This document shows positions 35,332 to 45,518 of a stretch of DNA of 64,000 bases, piece by piece (position 1 is the stretch's first letter; every line of letters begins with the position of its first letter). Under the pieces are notes generated by a model that ran no database searches, was not told where the DNA came from, and worked only from the letters and a program-made list of their open reading frames with translations. The stretch lies in contig JAEUBA010000003.1 in NCBI GenBank assembly GCA_018257865.1, forward strand, positions 1-64,000, given 5' to 3'. This DNA is from Stereocaulon alpinum. Its lineage: Eukaryota > Ascomycota > Lecanoromycetes > Lecanorales > Stereocaulaceae. The position numbers were made by a program, and so were the translations under genes.

Positions 35332-35336
35332 TTTGG

Positions 35337-35798
35337 ACTTTTGGGTCTAGAGCTGCCCCACTTCGAAGCCGCAGCTAGGTAAGGAGGTAAGGTAGTCAGC
35401 TGCATAATCACATCGGCTTTCCTCGATTAAGCGAAGATTTGCCAATATGTCCGGGGCAAGAACTTGGCCTCTTCTCTCTTGTGATATAGGAGATGGGTTG
35501 TTGTTTGATCGATGACTTTAGGGAATGTCGACTTGAATCTTGACGTGTGCTATCGTTCTAGAAGCTCTATGTCAGTGATGCGATTGGCGCCCAGCAAGAA
35601 GTAGACAGGGACCCTGGTGCACTACCTTACCCTAGTCTCACAATTACCTTACCTTAGGCTCACAACGTAAGAGCACGTTATCATGCCTCGAGGACATTCA
35701 GGGGTATGTTTCCGATATATGGTCAGCAGGACAGATGTTCAAATCGTTGCTTAGGTGCAATCACCATTGCCATTAGGATTGACTAGATGTATATTCTG
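35337..35798. other. Intergenic between the transposon and the ZW10-type gene
   Basis: 462 bp. It contains clustered CCTTA/CTTAC motifs at 35622-35658 and the 3' end of the next gene. Confidence 0.5.
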
Positions 35799-38505
35799 TC
35801 ATTGCCTAACACCCCTCCGCCTTCTGATCTCAGCGACTGCATTCCTGCGATGTGGACTATCAGCAAAGAGCGCTACTATCAAGTCTGTCACTTCTGCTGT
35901 ATCAAACTCTAACCCCAGTTCTCCTTCTGTCCACAAATACTTTATGTCTACCAACGAGCTTTCTAGTATGTTGGCTAAATACCGGAACTTTAGCCAGTGC
36001 GGCGTATAGACTGCTGTCAGAGGGACGGGCTCTTGCTCGTCATTCTTAGCGTCTGGGCTGATGTTTGGTGCTTGCTCTTTCGTCGGGAGGAAGATGTCTT
36101 CAAGCGTGGCGATGCGATTACAGTAGGTAGCCAATTGTTGGGATTCGGGCTCAGATATGTCGGACATTTCTTCGATGTCGATGATGATTTTATTGGTGAC
36201 TGTTGATAGCAGAGAGCCAAGGGATTGCAATAGGGCGGAGTGGGAGAGCACGGGTTTCCATTCCTGATTGAGATCGCGTAAGCGATCAATAGTTGAAGCG
36301 ACGGCCACATCGCAGTCCTGCTTATAAGGGTACTCGATGCAATTACGGAATCCTTGGGCACCGTCAAGGAGGTCAGTGATGACAGTGCGTTGAATTTCCA
36401 TTTCTTTGGCGTAGGCGCGTTTGCCAAAGGATCTGAGAGCTTGAATGTGCGAATTCAGATTCAGGTTGTGGGCTTTTCTGGACTGGACGCGTTTCCCTGA
36501 GGCTGTGCTCTCATGTAACGGAAGTTGCTGGAGGCGTTCAGCGAGCCAGAGGCAGTCGTTATAGAGGAACATGGAGCCGCTTGGATTATGGGAGTAGCTG
36601 GAAGGGGCGCTGGCGCGGTACATGGCCAAGATGAGGCCGGGGATGGGCAGGAGGTTCGGAGCTGCGGCTGCGACAACAGATTTTGCGTATTCAGGGCTTT
36701 CAAGCATTTCGGAGTCTGAAAGTGTCTGGGCAATGATTTCTAGAATTTCCTTTGGTAGGGATGTGATATTGAAGGTCTCTTTCAGAGTGACTTCTCGCTC
36801 GGCTTGATGAGGTGCGTCTGGTATGCCATTTCTTTTCGTCTTCGTCGGACCGATAGTTGAGGCTTCCGAAAGCTTCATTGCTCCCTCGTCCTCTTTCTCA
36901 TCTCCCCATCCCCATGCTTCTGCTTCGTCATCCGCACCACCTGTTTGTTCTTGGTCCTTATCCGGACCTGCATCTTCATTTTCGTCGTCGAGCCCCCAGG
37001 CGCTGACATCCTCTTCGTCTTCATCATTCCCTTTGAGATCGATCACAGGATGCTTTTTCTTTGTGGGCGATGTCGACTCTTCGTCAGACCAGCCAGCATT
37101 CCAGTCTTCACCTCTCCCATTGCCTGCAAAAACTTGATCGTCCCGTGAAAGCACTTGTGTTTCCACACGTTCAACAGTTTCAATCGTGCCGAGGCCTTTC
37201 GAGAGTAATATGCGAACGTTGTCTAAAGAGTGTTCTAGGTGTTTCCTGAGCCAGACAGTTGGAATATTCCTGGCCCAATCTACCAATTCTTCCGTGCCTG
37301 GCCATCCATATGTGTCCAGTATAACTCCAAATTGCTCTACCAAAGACAATGTATCCTCAAAGTCTTCCATGCCATCAAGATCCTCAGGCACGGCTGAAGC
37401 AAGCCAGGTAGAGATAAGCCGAGAGATTAGGTGTGGCATCAGAAGATTGGACAAAGGCCCAACTGCGGCAGGTGGTAGATTGGATCGAAGGAAGCTGATG
37501 ATCGCATCGACGTCTGAGAAAAGTGACTGCGCGCTGAGATCTGAAGACTGCCCGGACATAGAGATTACACGGCCATCGATCTTGAGTGTGCCAACAGTAC
37601 CGTTCGCGCGAACTTGGAGGCGAGGATGGAGTATCAAGGATTCAAAGTCCTTACACAGTCGCAGCAGTACGTCGTCAAATAAGTTCAACTTTGACATTGC
37701 TTCGATGACAGAAGTCATGTCGTAGGATGAGGCTTCTGAAGGCGAGTTAGCGAGGCCTCAACAACGAGACGTCACCGGCATACTCTCTGATCTAGAAGGT
37801 CGTGTAATCTTTATAGAGGATGTAGATGTGTCCACGTTAACATAAGTATTCCAGCACTTTGTCAGTTGTTCGACCACATGGCTCCGGAGGTCTGCGATTT
37901 TGGCCCCAATAACACCAGCTACTCTCGTAGCCCTAGAGATCGACATTGATTCGAGATCTCTGTCTACTTCACATAACATGTTCACGGCTTCGGGTAGCCG
38001 GTCATCAAGCCCAGCTCTTTCTATAAGATCCAATCTCCTTTGTATAACCTGCAATCGCTCCAACGTCGCGCCCAAACTCTTGTTGAATGCCACCTCTCCA
38101 TTGAGTAAGTGGACTTTGCTAGCAGCATCATTATGCTGCTCTTCTAGGCGTTCGCCTTCTTGAGCTTGTTCCACGATCTCTCGGGCTGTCTCCCGGGACT
38201 TCTGAATATCGACACGAAGTTGCTTGGCCTGGAATATCCAGCCATCCACATCTTGAGCACTTTCTCTGCTGTTTTGTCTGATTGCAACCTAGGCCCGAGC
38301 GCTTTAGTGGGATTTAGTGGTTTATTTGTAGAGATAAGCCGACCTTGACATCCTCTCTTGCTTGCTCTATGAGCTTGGAAACTGCTGGCAACGCTGATGG
38401 GGGTAATTCTGCGGAGATGACCTGCTCAGACTCAGGGTAGACGCCGCTCTGGACATGCTCAAGGACAGCCTGGCCATACTGCTGAGGGTCGATGCGCGAC
38501 GACAT
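35799..38505 (-). CDS. zw10: ZW10/Dsl1-type vesicle tethering protein
   Basis: Model: complement of 35799-37735, 37784-38288 and 38344-38505, 867 aa. Introns are 48 bp (GTATGC...TTCAG) and 55 bp (a weaker GTCGGC donor). The N-terminal third is coiled-coil helical (DGWIFQAKQLRVDIQKSRET), as expected for ZW10. Residues ~425-510 form an acidic loop with tryptophan motifs (DWNAGWSDEE, SAWGLDDE, AWGWGDE), which resemble the COPI-binding Trp motifs of yeast Dsl1. The C-terminal half is helical with a conserved-looking end (LIVALFADSPHRRNAVAEIR). Family knowledge: Dsl1/ZW10 proteins tether Golgi-to-ER COPI vesicles at the ER with Tip20 and Sec39 partners; metazoan ZW10 also acts at kinetochores. Sequence conservation is weak in this family, so the name rests on overall pattern. 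It is divergent from the M16 protease gene across 380 bp. Confidence 0.83.
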
Positions 38506-38885
38506 GGAGAGTCCTATAAACAACACTGGTCACGGAATAGGTTTATTGTCCAAGCCAAGGTGGGATTCTAGTAATTTGGTAGGGCTGGCAACCGCCAAGA
38601 CTTTCAATCTTGGAGGTCTTCGCTCGTTCCTCCTTTCAATGCACTCTGCCTCGTACTGAACGCTAATTACCAGAATTCACGGCAGATGAGATCTTTACAG
38701 TCTCTATTACTTGAACGGATTTTGCTTCGATATCTTTCGTTGGAAGAAATTCCTTTTATCACCTTACGTTCCTTCTCAGAACGATTTATATCCGAGCTCT
38801 GAATTGTACACTGTCTCTCCTTTGCTACAAATTCAATGAGACGTCATTCTAAATCTCACTCCTAAGCTGTCATCATCAAATAATA
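38506..38885. promoter_or_regulatory. Divergent promoter region, ZW10/M16 protease
   Basis: 380 bp between two start codons. I see no obvious named motif. Confidence 0.5.
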
Positions 38886-41800
38886 ATGCCGTCAATGTCG
38901 ACTACCTCACAAAGCCCACATTTCAGAAAAATTCAAACATTTGTCACCGAATATGCGCCAGCTTGTCTGACCCAATATGAATCGACCAGGACTGGTATGA
39001 GAGTGGTTGTAGTAGATCAAGAAGGTCCTACAATTCATGGCTCGTTCACGCTCGCAACCGAAATCTATGATGACTCAGGGGCTCCTCACACCCTCGAACA
39101 TCTATGCTTTATGGGGTCCAAAACTTACCGCTATAAAAGTTTTCTTGATAAACTTGCAACTAGAGGATACTCGGATACAAATGCATGGACAGCGACCGAC
39201 TATACAGAGTACACTTTGAACTCAGCTGGATGGGAGGGGTTCGCCCAAATACTCCCGGTTTATCTGGAACACATCATAGTGCCTACACTCACAGACTCTG
39301 CATGCTACACAGAGGTACATCATGTGGATGGCTCCGGAAATGATGCTGGTGTAGTCTATTCGGAGATGCAGGCGGAGCAAAACGAAAAGGATATGCTACT
39401 GTTTGTAAATAACAAGCGTATGATGTACCCGGAGGGAGTAGGATTTCGTTATGAGACTTTTGGTATGATGGACACACTCCGCGACTTGACTGCGGATCGC
39501 ATTCGCGAGTATCATCGTCAGATGTACCAGCCTAGAAATTTGTGTCTTGTTATTGTTGGTGCCGTTGATCATCCAGATCTCCTGCATGTCCTCGAAGATT
39601 TTGAAGAGACGATCCTGGAGGACATACCAAAGCCCGACGCCGTTTTCAAGCGACCATGGGTGGATTCTGCTCAGGCACCGCTATTGAAGCACTCGTTGGT
39701 AGGGACGGTCGAGTTTCCCGAGGAAGATGAGACTACAGGCGAGGTCATGGTCAGCTTCTTTGGGCCAAACCGAGATGATAGCCAGCTTTGTAGGTGTGTC
39801 AACTGATAACGAGTGCCACATTGACTAACCACTGTATCAGGCCGTGCGATTGTTTGTCTACTCAGGTACCTCGCCGGATCCTCTGCCTCAGCCTTAGAAA
39901 ATACATTGGTCGAAAAGGAGCAATTGGCAACTGCTGTCATATGCGACTACGAGTCTCGTCCTACAATGTTTGTATCCTTTAACCTCACCGGTGTCTCTAC
40001 GGAAAAATTGGAGCATGTAGAGGCCCGATTCCTAGAGATACTCGCAGGAGTGGCAGCAAAGCCCATAGATCTAGACTATATGAGGGATTGTATCAAGGCT
40101 GAACGGCGCCAAGTGAAATTCCTCGCAGAAGAGAGCCCGTCCAAATTCTTTTCAGATCCCGTCGTTAATGATTTCCTCTTCGGCAATCGCGACGGTTCGA
40201 CCTTACAAGCAAGAATAGAGAATCTGAGGGACTATGATGCGCTAGAAGCGTGGAATGCTTCCGACTGGAGGCATCGACTTCAATCTTGGTTCGTTGAAGC
40301 GCCTCATGTTACCATGTTTGGTAGACCTTCTGCCAAGATTGCTAAAACGTTCAAGCGCGAAGAGGAAGCTCGCGTGTCGTTACGAAAAAAAGAACTGGGT
40401 GAAGCAGGCTTGCAGAAATTAGAGAATAAGCTTACAGCTGCAAAGGCCGAAAACGAAGTTGAGATTCCCAAGGAGGTGTTGGAGCGGTTTGAAGTACCTG
40501 GGACAAGGTCGATCCGCTTCATCACTACCATCACAGCAAGATCAGGTGCCGCTCGCGCAATGGGTCCTCTCGAAAATCCGATACAAGAGCTAGTTGATAA
40601 AGACAATGATCTACCACTTTTCATACACTTCGAGCACACCCAATCCAACTTTGCCATTTTGACTGTCGTTTTAGGTACAGAACTGGTGCCCATCGCACTC
40701 AGGCCACTGCTCTCCATTTACATGGACAATTTCTTTAGCAGCCCCATGCGGCAAGGTGGGACTATAGTAGATTTCGAAAAGGTGATCATGGGTCTGGAAA
40801 GAGAGACTGTGGGCTACGAGATAGATGCAGGGCAGAGGATGGGTAATTCGGAAGTGATCACCATCAAGTTGCAAGTCGAAGTTGAGAAGTATCAGTCCGC
40901 GATTCTATGGTTCAAGAACTTGATGTTCTCCTCGATCTTCGATATCGAAAGGATCAAGGCCACGACAACGAGAATGCTAGCGGATATTCCAGAGGAGAAG
41001 CGAAATGGCAGCAACATGAGTAGCGCAGTCGAACTGATGGTTGGCACAGCACCATCCTCACTCGGCCGTGCTTGCAATACACTCACAAGCGCTGTATACC
41101 TCAAACGTGTCAGACGTATCCTAGAAAGGGACCCCGAAACCATACTTGAACAGCTCAAGCAGATCAACGCTGCTCTTTGCCAGCCATCCAATCTTCGTGT
41201 TCTTGTCATAGCCAACATTCAAAAATTGTATCATCCAGTCTCCTCTTGGCAGACGCTTATCGAAGGACTTGACGCTACGATGCCGTTGAACCCTCTGGAC
41301 ACCCGCCTTTCTCGGCTTAGCAATTCCGGGGCAAACCCGGGCGGCATGGCCTACATCGTCCCGATGCCAAGCATTGATTCTTCATTCTTGCTCGTTGTCT
41401 CCAAGGGTCCATCTTCGTTCAAGGATCCAGTCATTCCAGCTCTTATGGTTGCCACCGCCTATCTCAATGCAGTCGAGGGTCCTCTCTGGACAGCTACTCG
41501 TGGTACAGGACTCGCATATGGCACTAACATCTACCAACACGTAGACTCAGGTCAGATGTCTTTGTCGATCTACAGATCACCGGACGCCACCAATGCATTC
41601 ATCGCTAGCAAACAAGTTGTGCACGATGTAGTCTGTGGCAAGGCAGTAATGGACAAGTTCGCACTAGAAGGTGCCATCAGCTCGATTGTACTCAATTTTG
41701 CTAACGCGGAGGACACAATGTCGAGCGCTGCGCAGAGTTCCTTCATCAGGCAGGTGATCCGAGACCTGCCTAGGAACTGGCCCGAAATCGTCCTGGAACG

Positions 41801-42137
41801 TGTCAGGAAAGTGACCGCGGAGGAGATCAGGAAGGTGATGGAAGATGTCATACTACCGCTTTTTAACGCCATGAAGTCTAATCTGTTCGTCACGTGCGCG
41901 CCCGTCATGGAGAAGAAGACTGTGACGGGATTTGGGGAGCTTGGGTTCAAGTCGGAGGTCAAGCCATTGGCTTTCTTCCAGGATGATTATGGATTGAAAA
42001 TGGGAGATGGAGTTGATGGAGAGGAGACAGGCGATGATGCCGATATGGACGATGACGATGTAGAGGACGACGAGTCAGAGGACCCCGAGGGTGAGAATGA
42101 CGAGGATGAAGATGAGGACAGCGAGACTTCTGAGTGA
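38886..42137 (+). CDS. M16 family zinc metalloprotease (pitrilysin-like)
   Basis: Model: 38886-39789 and 39841-42137, 1066 aa; the 51-bp intron opens GTAGGT. The inverted zinc motif HTLEH is at residues 68-72 inside the SGAPHTLEHLCFMGS block, with Glu142 (TEVHHVDG) as the candidate third zinc ligand and a conserved GVVYSEMQ just after. The R/Y element of M16 enzymes appears late in the protein (GTGLAYGTNIYQ). Length and layout (two repeated halves, only the first catalytic) match the fungal presequence-protease/pitrilysin relatives such as yeast YOL098C rather than short mitochondrial processing peptidases. No clear mitochondrial leader is seen, so cytosolic action is likely. The last ~35 residues are an Asp/Glu run with few other amino acids. 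Its stop is 91 bp from the convergent bL34m gene. Confidence 0.9.
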
Positions 42138-42228
42138 AAAGCAATACGAGAGCTCGAGCTTCGAATGGTAGACATGTCTATAGATCGGCCTTCCACCTGG
42201 CTGTGCCCAACGGAACCAATGCACTATT

Positions 42229-42664
42229 TCAATGACTCAATGCACTCCTACGCCTCGTTTTCCTGCGCTTCAAAGTATTCCTTCCCTTCCTTGTCCGCAC
42301 TCTTGATAAAAAACCATGCCGCCTCTTACGCACTCTCTGACTTGGATTGTATGTATGTCTTAGATGATTGCGTACTTGTATGTTTGCGAAAGAGGGGTGG
42401 GTTGAGATGCGTGGGAGGAGGTCGAGATAAGGTGAGACTGTTGGTTCGAATGGTGGGGGAGAAGTTCTTAACGCGTGTGTGGCGTGCCGGGAGAGCGGCG
42501 AGGGTCGAGTGGACGAGAGGATGCTGATTGCCCTACATACTGGATTAGAATGAGCATGACGATGGCCTGGCTTCGGAAGCTTGCCGTCTTGTTGGTGGTG
42601 AAGACTTGAAGACCTGCGGGCCTGTTGCTCGGGCAAGAGCGCGGACAAGGCGGAGACAGAACAT
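42229..42664 (-). CDS. mrpl34: Mitochondrial ribosomal protein bL34m
   Basis: Model: complement of 42229-42532 and 42606-42664, 120 aa. The C-terminal 45 residues are diagnostic bL34: YNPSQRVRKRRHGFLSRVRT, then GRNTLKRRKTRRRSALSH. The N-terminus (MFCLRLVRALARATGPQVFK) is an Arg-rich, acid-free mitochondrial targeting sequence. The 73-bp intron (GTCTTC...GTAG) was chosen because it is the only pairing I found that links the ATG frame to the conserved frame; a second AG lies 7 bp upstream but is out of phase. It is a component of the large mitoribosomal subunit, divergent from INSIG and convergent with the M16 gene. Confidence 0.85.
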
Positions 42665-43193
42665 ATTAGCGACGTAGGACCGCGTCAGTACTGCCTGCTT
42701 GCCTCCCAAACGAGACGACACTTGTGATGCTGGTCGTCAACTGTTCTATTCGAAAGGTGATGCGGTAGTGTCGCCAATTTCGATCTTCCATGCCCAGCCC
42801 TAAAGGCGTTAAATCTACCTAAGGCTACCTTAGAACTACCTTACCTCGCTTACCTTAGAGATAGGTCGGCTAAAGATGCGGTACCGAAAAAGGTCCGAAT
42901 CCGACGCGCCGCTCTTTGACGTTTCGTTGGTTCCGAGGCACTCGATCGTACTCACTCGTTTTGCCAAATGCCCCATCACATGTCCCTGCAGCCCCTCCTT
43001 CTTCAACAGATTTTCCCTATTTATGCGCGTTGAACCCTGTCCATACCCCAACCAAACCTACAGGGCAGCATATATCAGCAACGGGAGAACACGAATCTGT
43101 AACTAGAGAATTGATTCCTTTCCGTCAACGTGAGGCTTGTCATTGTGATAGAAGAAGCAACAAGGGAAGCACTAGAGACCTAAGGAATTCGCA
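42665..43193. promoter_or_regulatory. Divergent promoter region, bL34m/INSIG
   Basis: 529 bp. A cluster of CCTAAGG/CCTTAG/ACCTTA motifs lies at 42816-42859. Similar clusters occur upstream of other genes in this window. Confidence 0.5.
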
Positions 43194-44413
43194 ATGACAG
43201 AGGACATTCCAAATCTGCTTCATCCCAAGCCTCGAAGGCACTACGATCTAACACCAACCTCCAGCAATTCCTCGCCCCCAGACTCGCCTTCTGCACAACC
43301 CAGCGAGTCCTCTCGTCTTGAAGTAGAGAACGAAAAAAACGTTTCTAGGAACCGGTCGATCCTCAATCTAACATCATCCACACTTTTTGGTATCTACACT
43401 CCGTCTGCATCCGGTTACGGCAGCAAAGTAGAAGAACCGTCAACGCCGTGGGGCAATGGCAGTCAGACGCCAGGACGAGGCAGCCTTGATGATACCAGAC
43501 CGCCTGTCATTGGTGCTTACGCCAGGCCCAAGGAGCTACAAAGAAGACTATCCCATCAGCAATCATATCAGCATCATCCAAAGTTCTGGACAACCTTAGT
43601 ACCCATAGGGGAACGGATCATACTGCTTTTCTGCTTCGGCGTGGCGTACGGAGTCATAATATCACATCTACACGACAGCCAGCAAGTGGCGCCTGTACAG
43701 TTGGAGGGGGTTCGGCATTCGTCTTGGAAATATCTCGTAGGATGGGGAGGGGTCGGAATCATCCTGGGCGGCTTACTGCCGTGGGTGGACGTGCTCTGGG
43801 AGGAAGTCTTAGGAAATAGCAAAGATGTGTTTGCTTCGCAACATAAGGTAGAAGATCTAAGAAGACCATCTACTGCAGGCGGCGACGAGGAAGAAAGGCC
43901 TGGTTCGAGGTCGGGAAGTGGCTTGGGGGCGGACTGGAATCCTGTGGTCAGAAGTATTGGGGCATTTGTTGGGATTGCTTTCGCCATTGTGAGTAGAGAT
44001 ATATCGGCCTTAAGATGTTCAAACAATGCTAACCCACTGCGTAGCGGAGGCTCCCATGGCAGTCCACCTTACAAGTCTCATTGACCCTCGCCCTGGTCAA
44101 TCCAGTCCTATGGTACTTAGTCGACCGCTCGAAACCCGGCTTTCTCCTTTCCATGCTCGTTGGCCTTACCGGCACAGCCATCGCGTTTGGTGTCAACCCA
44201 GAAATAGTGCCTTCGCCTGCTGCCACTTCTCCACAAGCAGGCTCGATGAACGTCTCACATGTTTACGGAATGCACGATGGGCTAATAAGTAATGAAAGCA
44301 TTGGCGTTGGGACCTGGATTGCTAGCGTTTTGTTTTGCAGCAGTGTCTGCTTTGGGAACATTGGGAGGAGATTGGCATTGGGTACTCCAAGTAGGAGGCC
44401 GAGCCTAAAATAG
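43194..44413 (+). CDS. ins1: INSIG-domain ER membrane protein
   Basis: Model: 43194-43988 and 44045-44413, 387 aa, with a 56-bp intron in phase 0 (FAI-RRLPWQ). The first ~140 residues are hydrophilic and Ser/Pro-rich. The membrane part then follows: IGERIILLFCFGVAYGVIIS, the glycine-rich WKYLVGWGGVGIILGGLLPW, an acidic loop, NPVVRSIGAFVGIAFAI-RRLPWQS (the typical INSIG block), ALVNPVLWYLVDRSKPGF and a last helix. Family knowledge: INSIG proteins sit in the endoplasmic reticulum and control sterol synthesis by binding HMG-CoA reductase and/or SCAP-type partners. The fungal versions have long N-terminal tails like this one. Confidence 0.92.
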
Positions 44414-45518
44414 CGTAGCCAATTATCTGTTGTAACTTCAAAGGCTGCCAAGCTTTCACTTAGCTTGGATGAACCACAAAGAGAGCCCACAGTATCTTTG
44501 AACGTAGTACGACCAGTAGTCAGTCTTGGTCTTGATATCAAGAACCCTCTCAAATAAGGCAAGTTTGGCAATCCATTCGCCTACTATAACAAACGAAAAG
44601 ATATAACAATGCGACTCGATTGTTACGTATGTATAGCCAGTCATTGCGGCCCTTCCCAAGGTGAAGGAAGGAAGCGCCGCACCCAAGACCCGCCATTTGG
44701 TCGCTCTCCATTCTGTTTGACGGTTTCCTGACTTCATGGAGACTACTGTTGTAGCCGTCTCATCGGAATGCTTTTATTAAGAATGTTGAGTTTTTGCGTT
44801 GTTCATGGGGGAGAAGAGCTTTCGCGGGCGGAGAGGATTTGATGATGGCGGATTTATTACCGCTAGTATTTAGTTCTAGTGTAGTAATTTTAGACATCCA
44901 GATTTGGGAAGCTGGCTTAGCTGGCGGAGCCGTTCATTCAAGATTCGCTTCTCAAGGCAGTGTGGGATATCTACGGCGGGTCTTTACTGGATCACGCAGA
45001 GTAATTTCGTGTTGACACAAAGTAATCCACTCTGATATATATGCGATACTTCTTCAGGCATCACAATCGAGTTCGGTAGCTGGCTGTTAGCAGGCAACCG
45101 CCAATTGTGCAGAAGGACCCAAGTGGATACTGTACTCCGCAGCCAACTATGCTGGCAAGCATACAGATATGTGAAGCGAATGTCGATTCGATATCGTGCT
45201 GCCTAAGACATGAAGACTTTCTGAAGTACAAATATGCAGATCACGAGCTCAAGCTAGCGGAGCTGACGCCGCAATATGATTTCAGCCCTACAAGTTGCAA
45301 CTAACTTTAAACAATTTCAGGGAGCGAGGTTTCCGTCAATCAACAACGTTCACAACACCATCCCCTCTACTCGCTCTTCTTCTTCCACTGTTTTATTGAG
45401 AGGGCGTACTTCATCGCCAAGTCGTTCCTTTTCAGCATAGCCCGCAATTCCCCTATTGTCGTTTGCCTTTGGCAGCGCGGAGTCGGTGGATGAGTGTCCT
45501 CTAATAACATCTGTAACT
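44414..45518. other. Intergenic between INSIG and clathrin heavy chain
   Basis: 1.1 kb with the INSIG 3' end and the clathrin promoter. Only short unsupported frames are present. The last ~160 bp are pyrimidine-rich (for example 45358-45395), as is usual near fungal transcription starts. Confidence 0.5.

Noticed and set aside
36823..37137. Ser/Phe-rich forward frame
   Set aside because: Reverse complement of the acidic loop of the ZW10-type protein.
42165..42527. Forward 120-codon frame
   Set aside because: Antisense to the bL34m gene, which has a diagnostic C-terminus.
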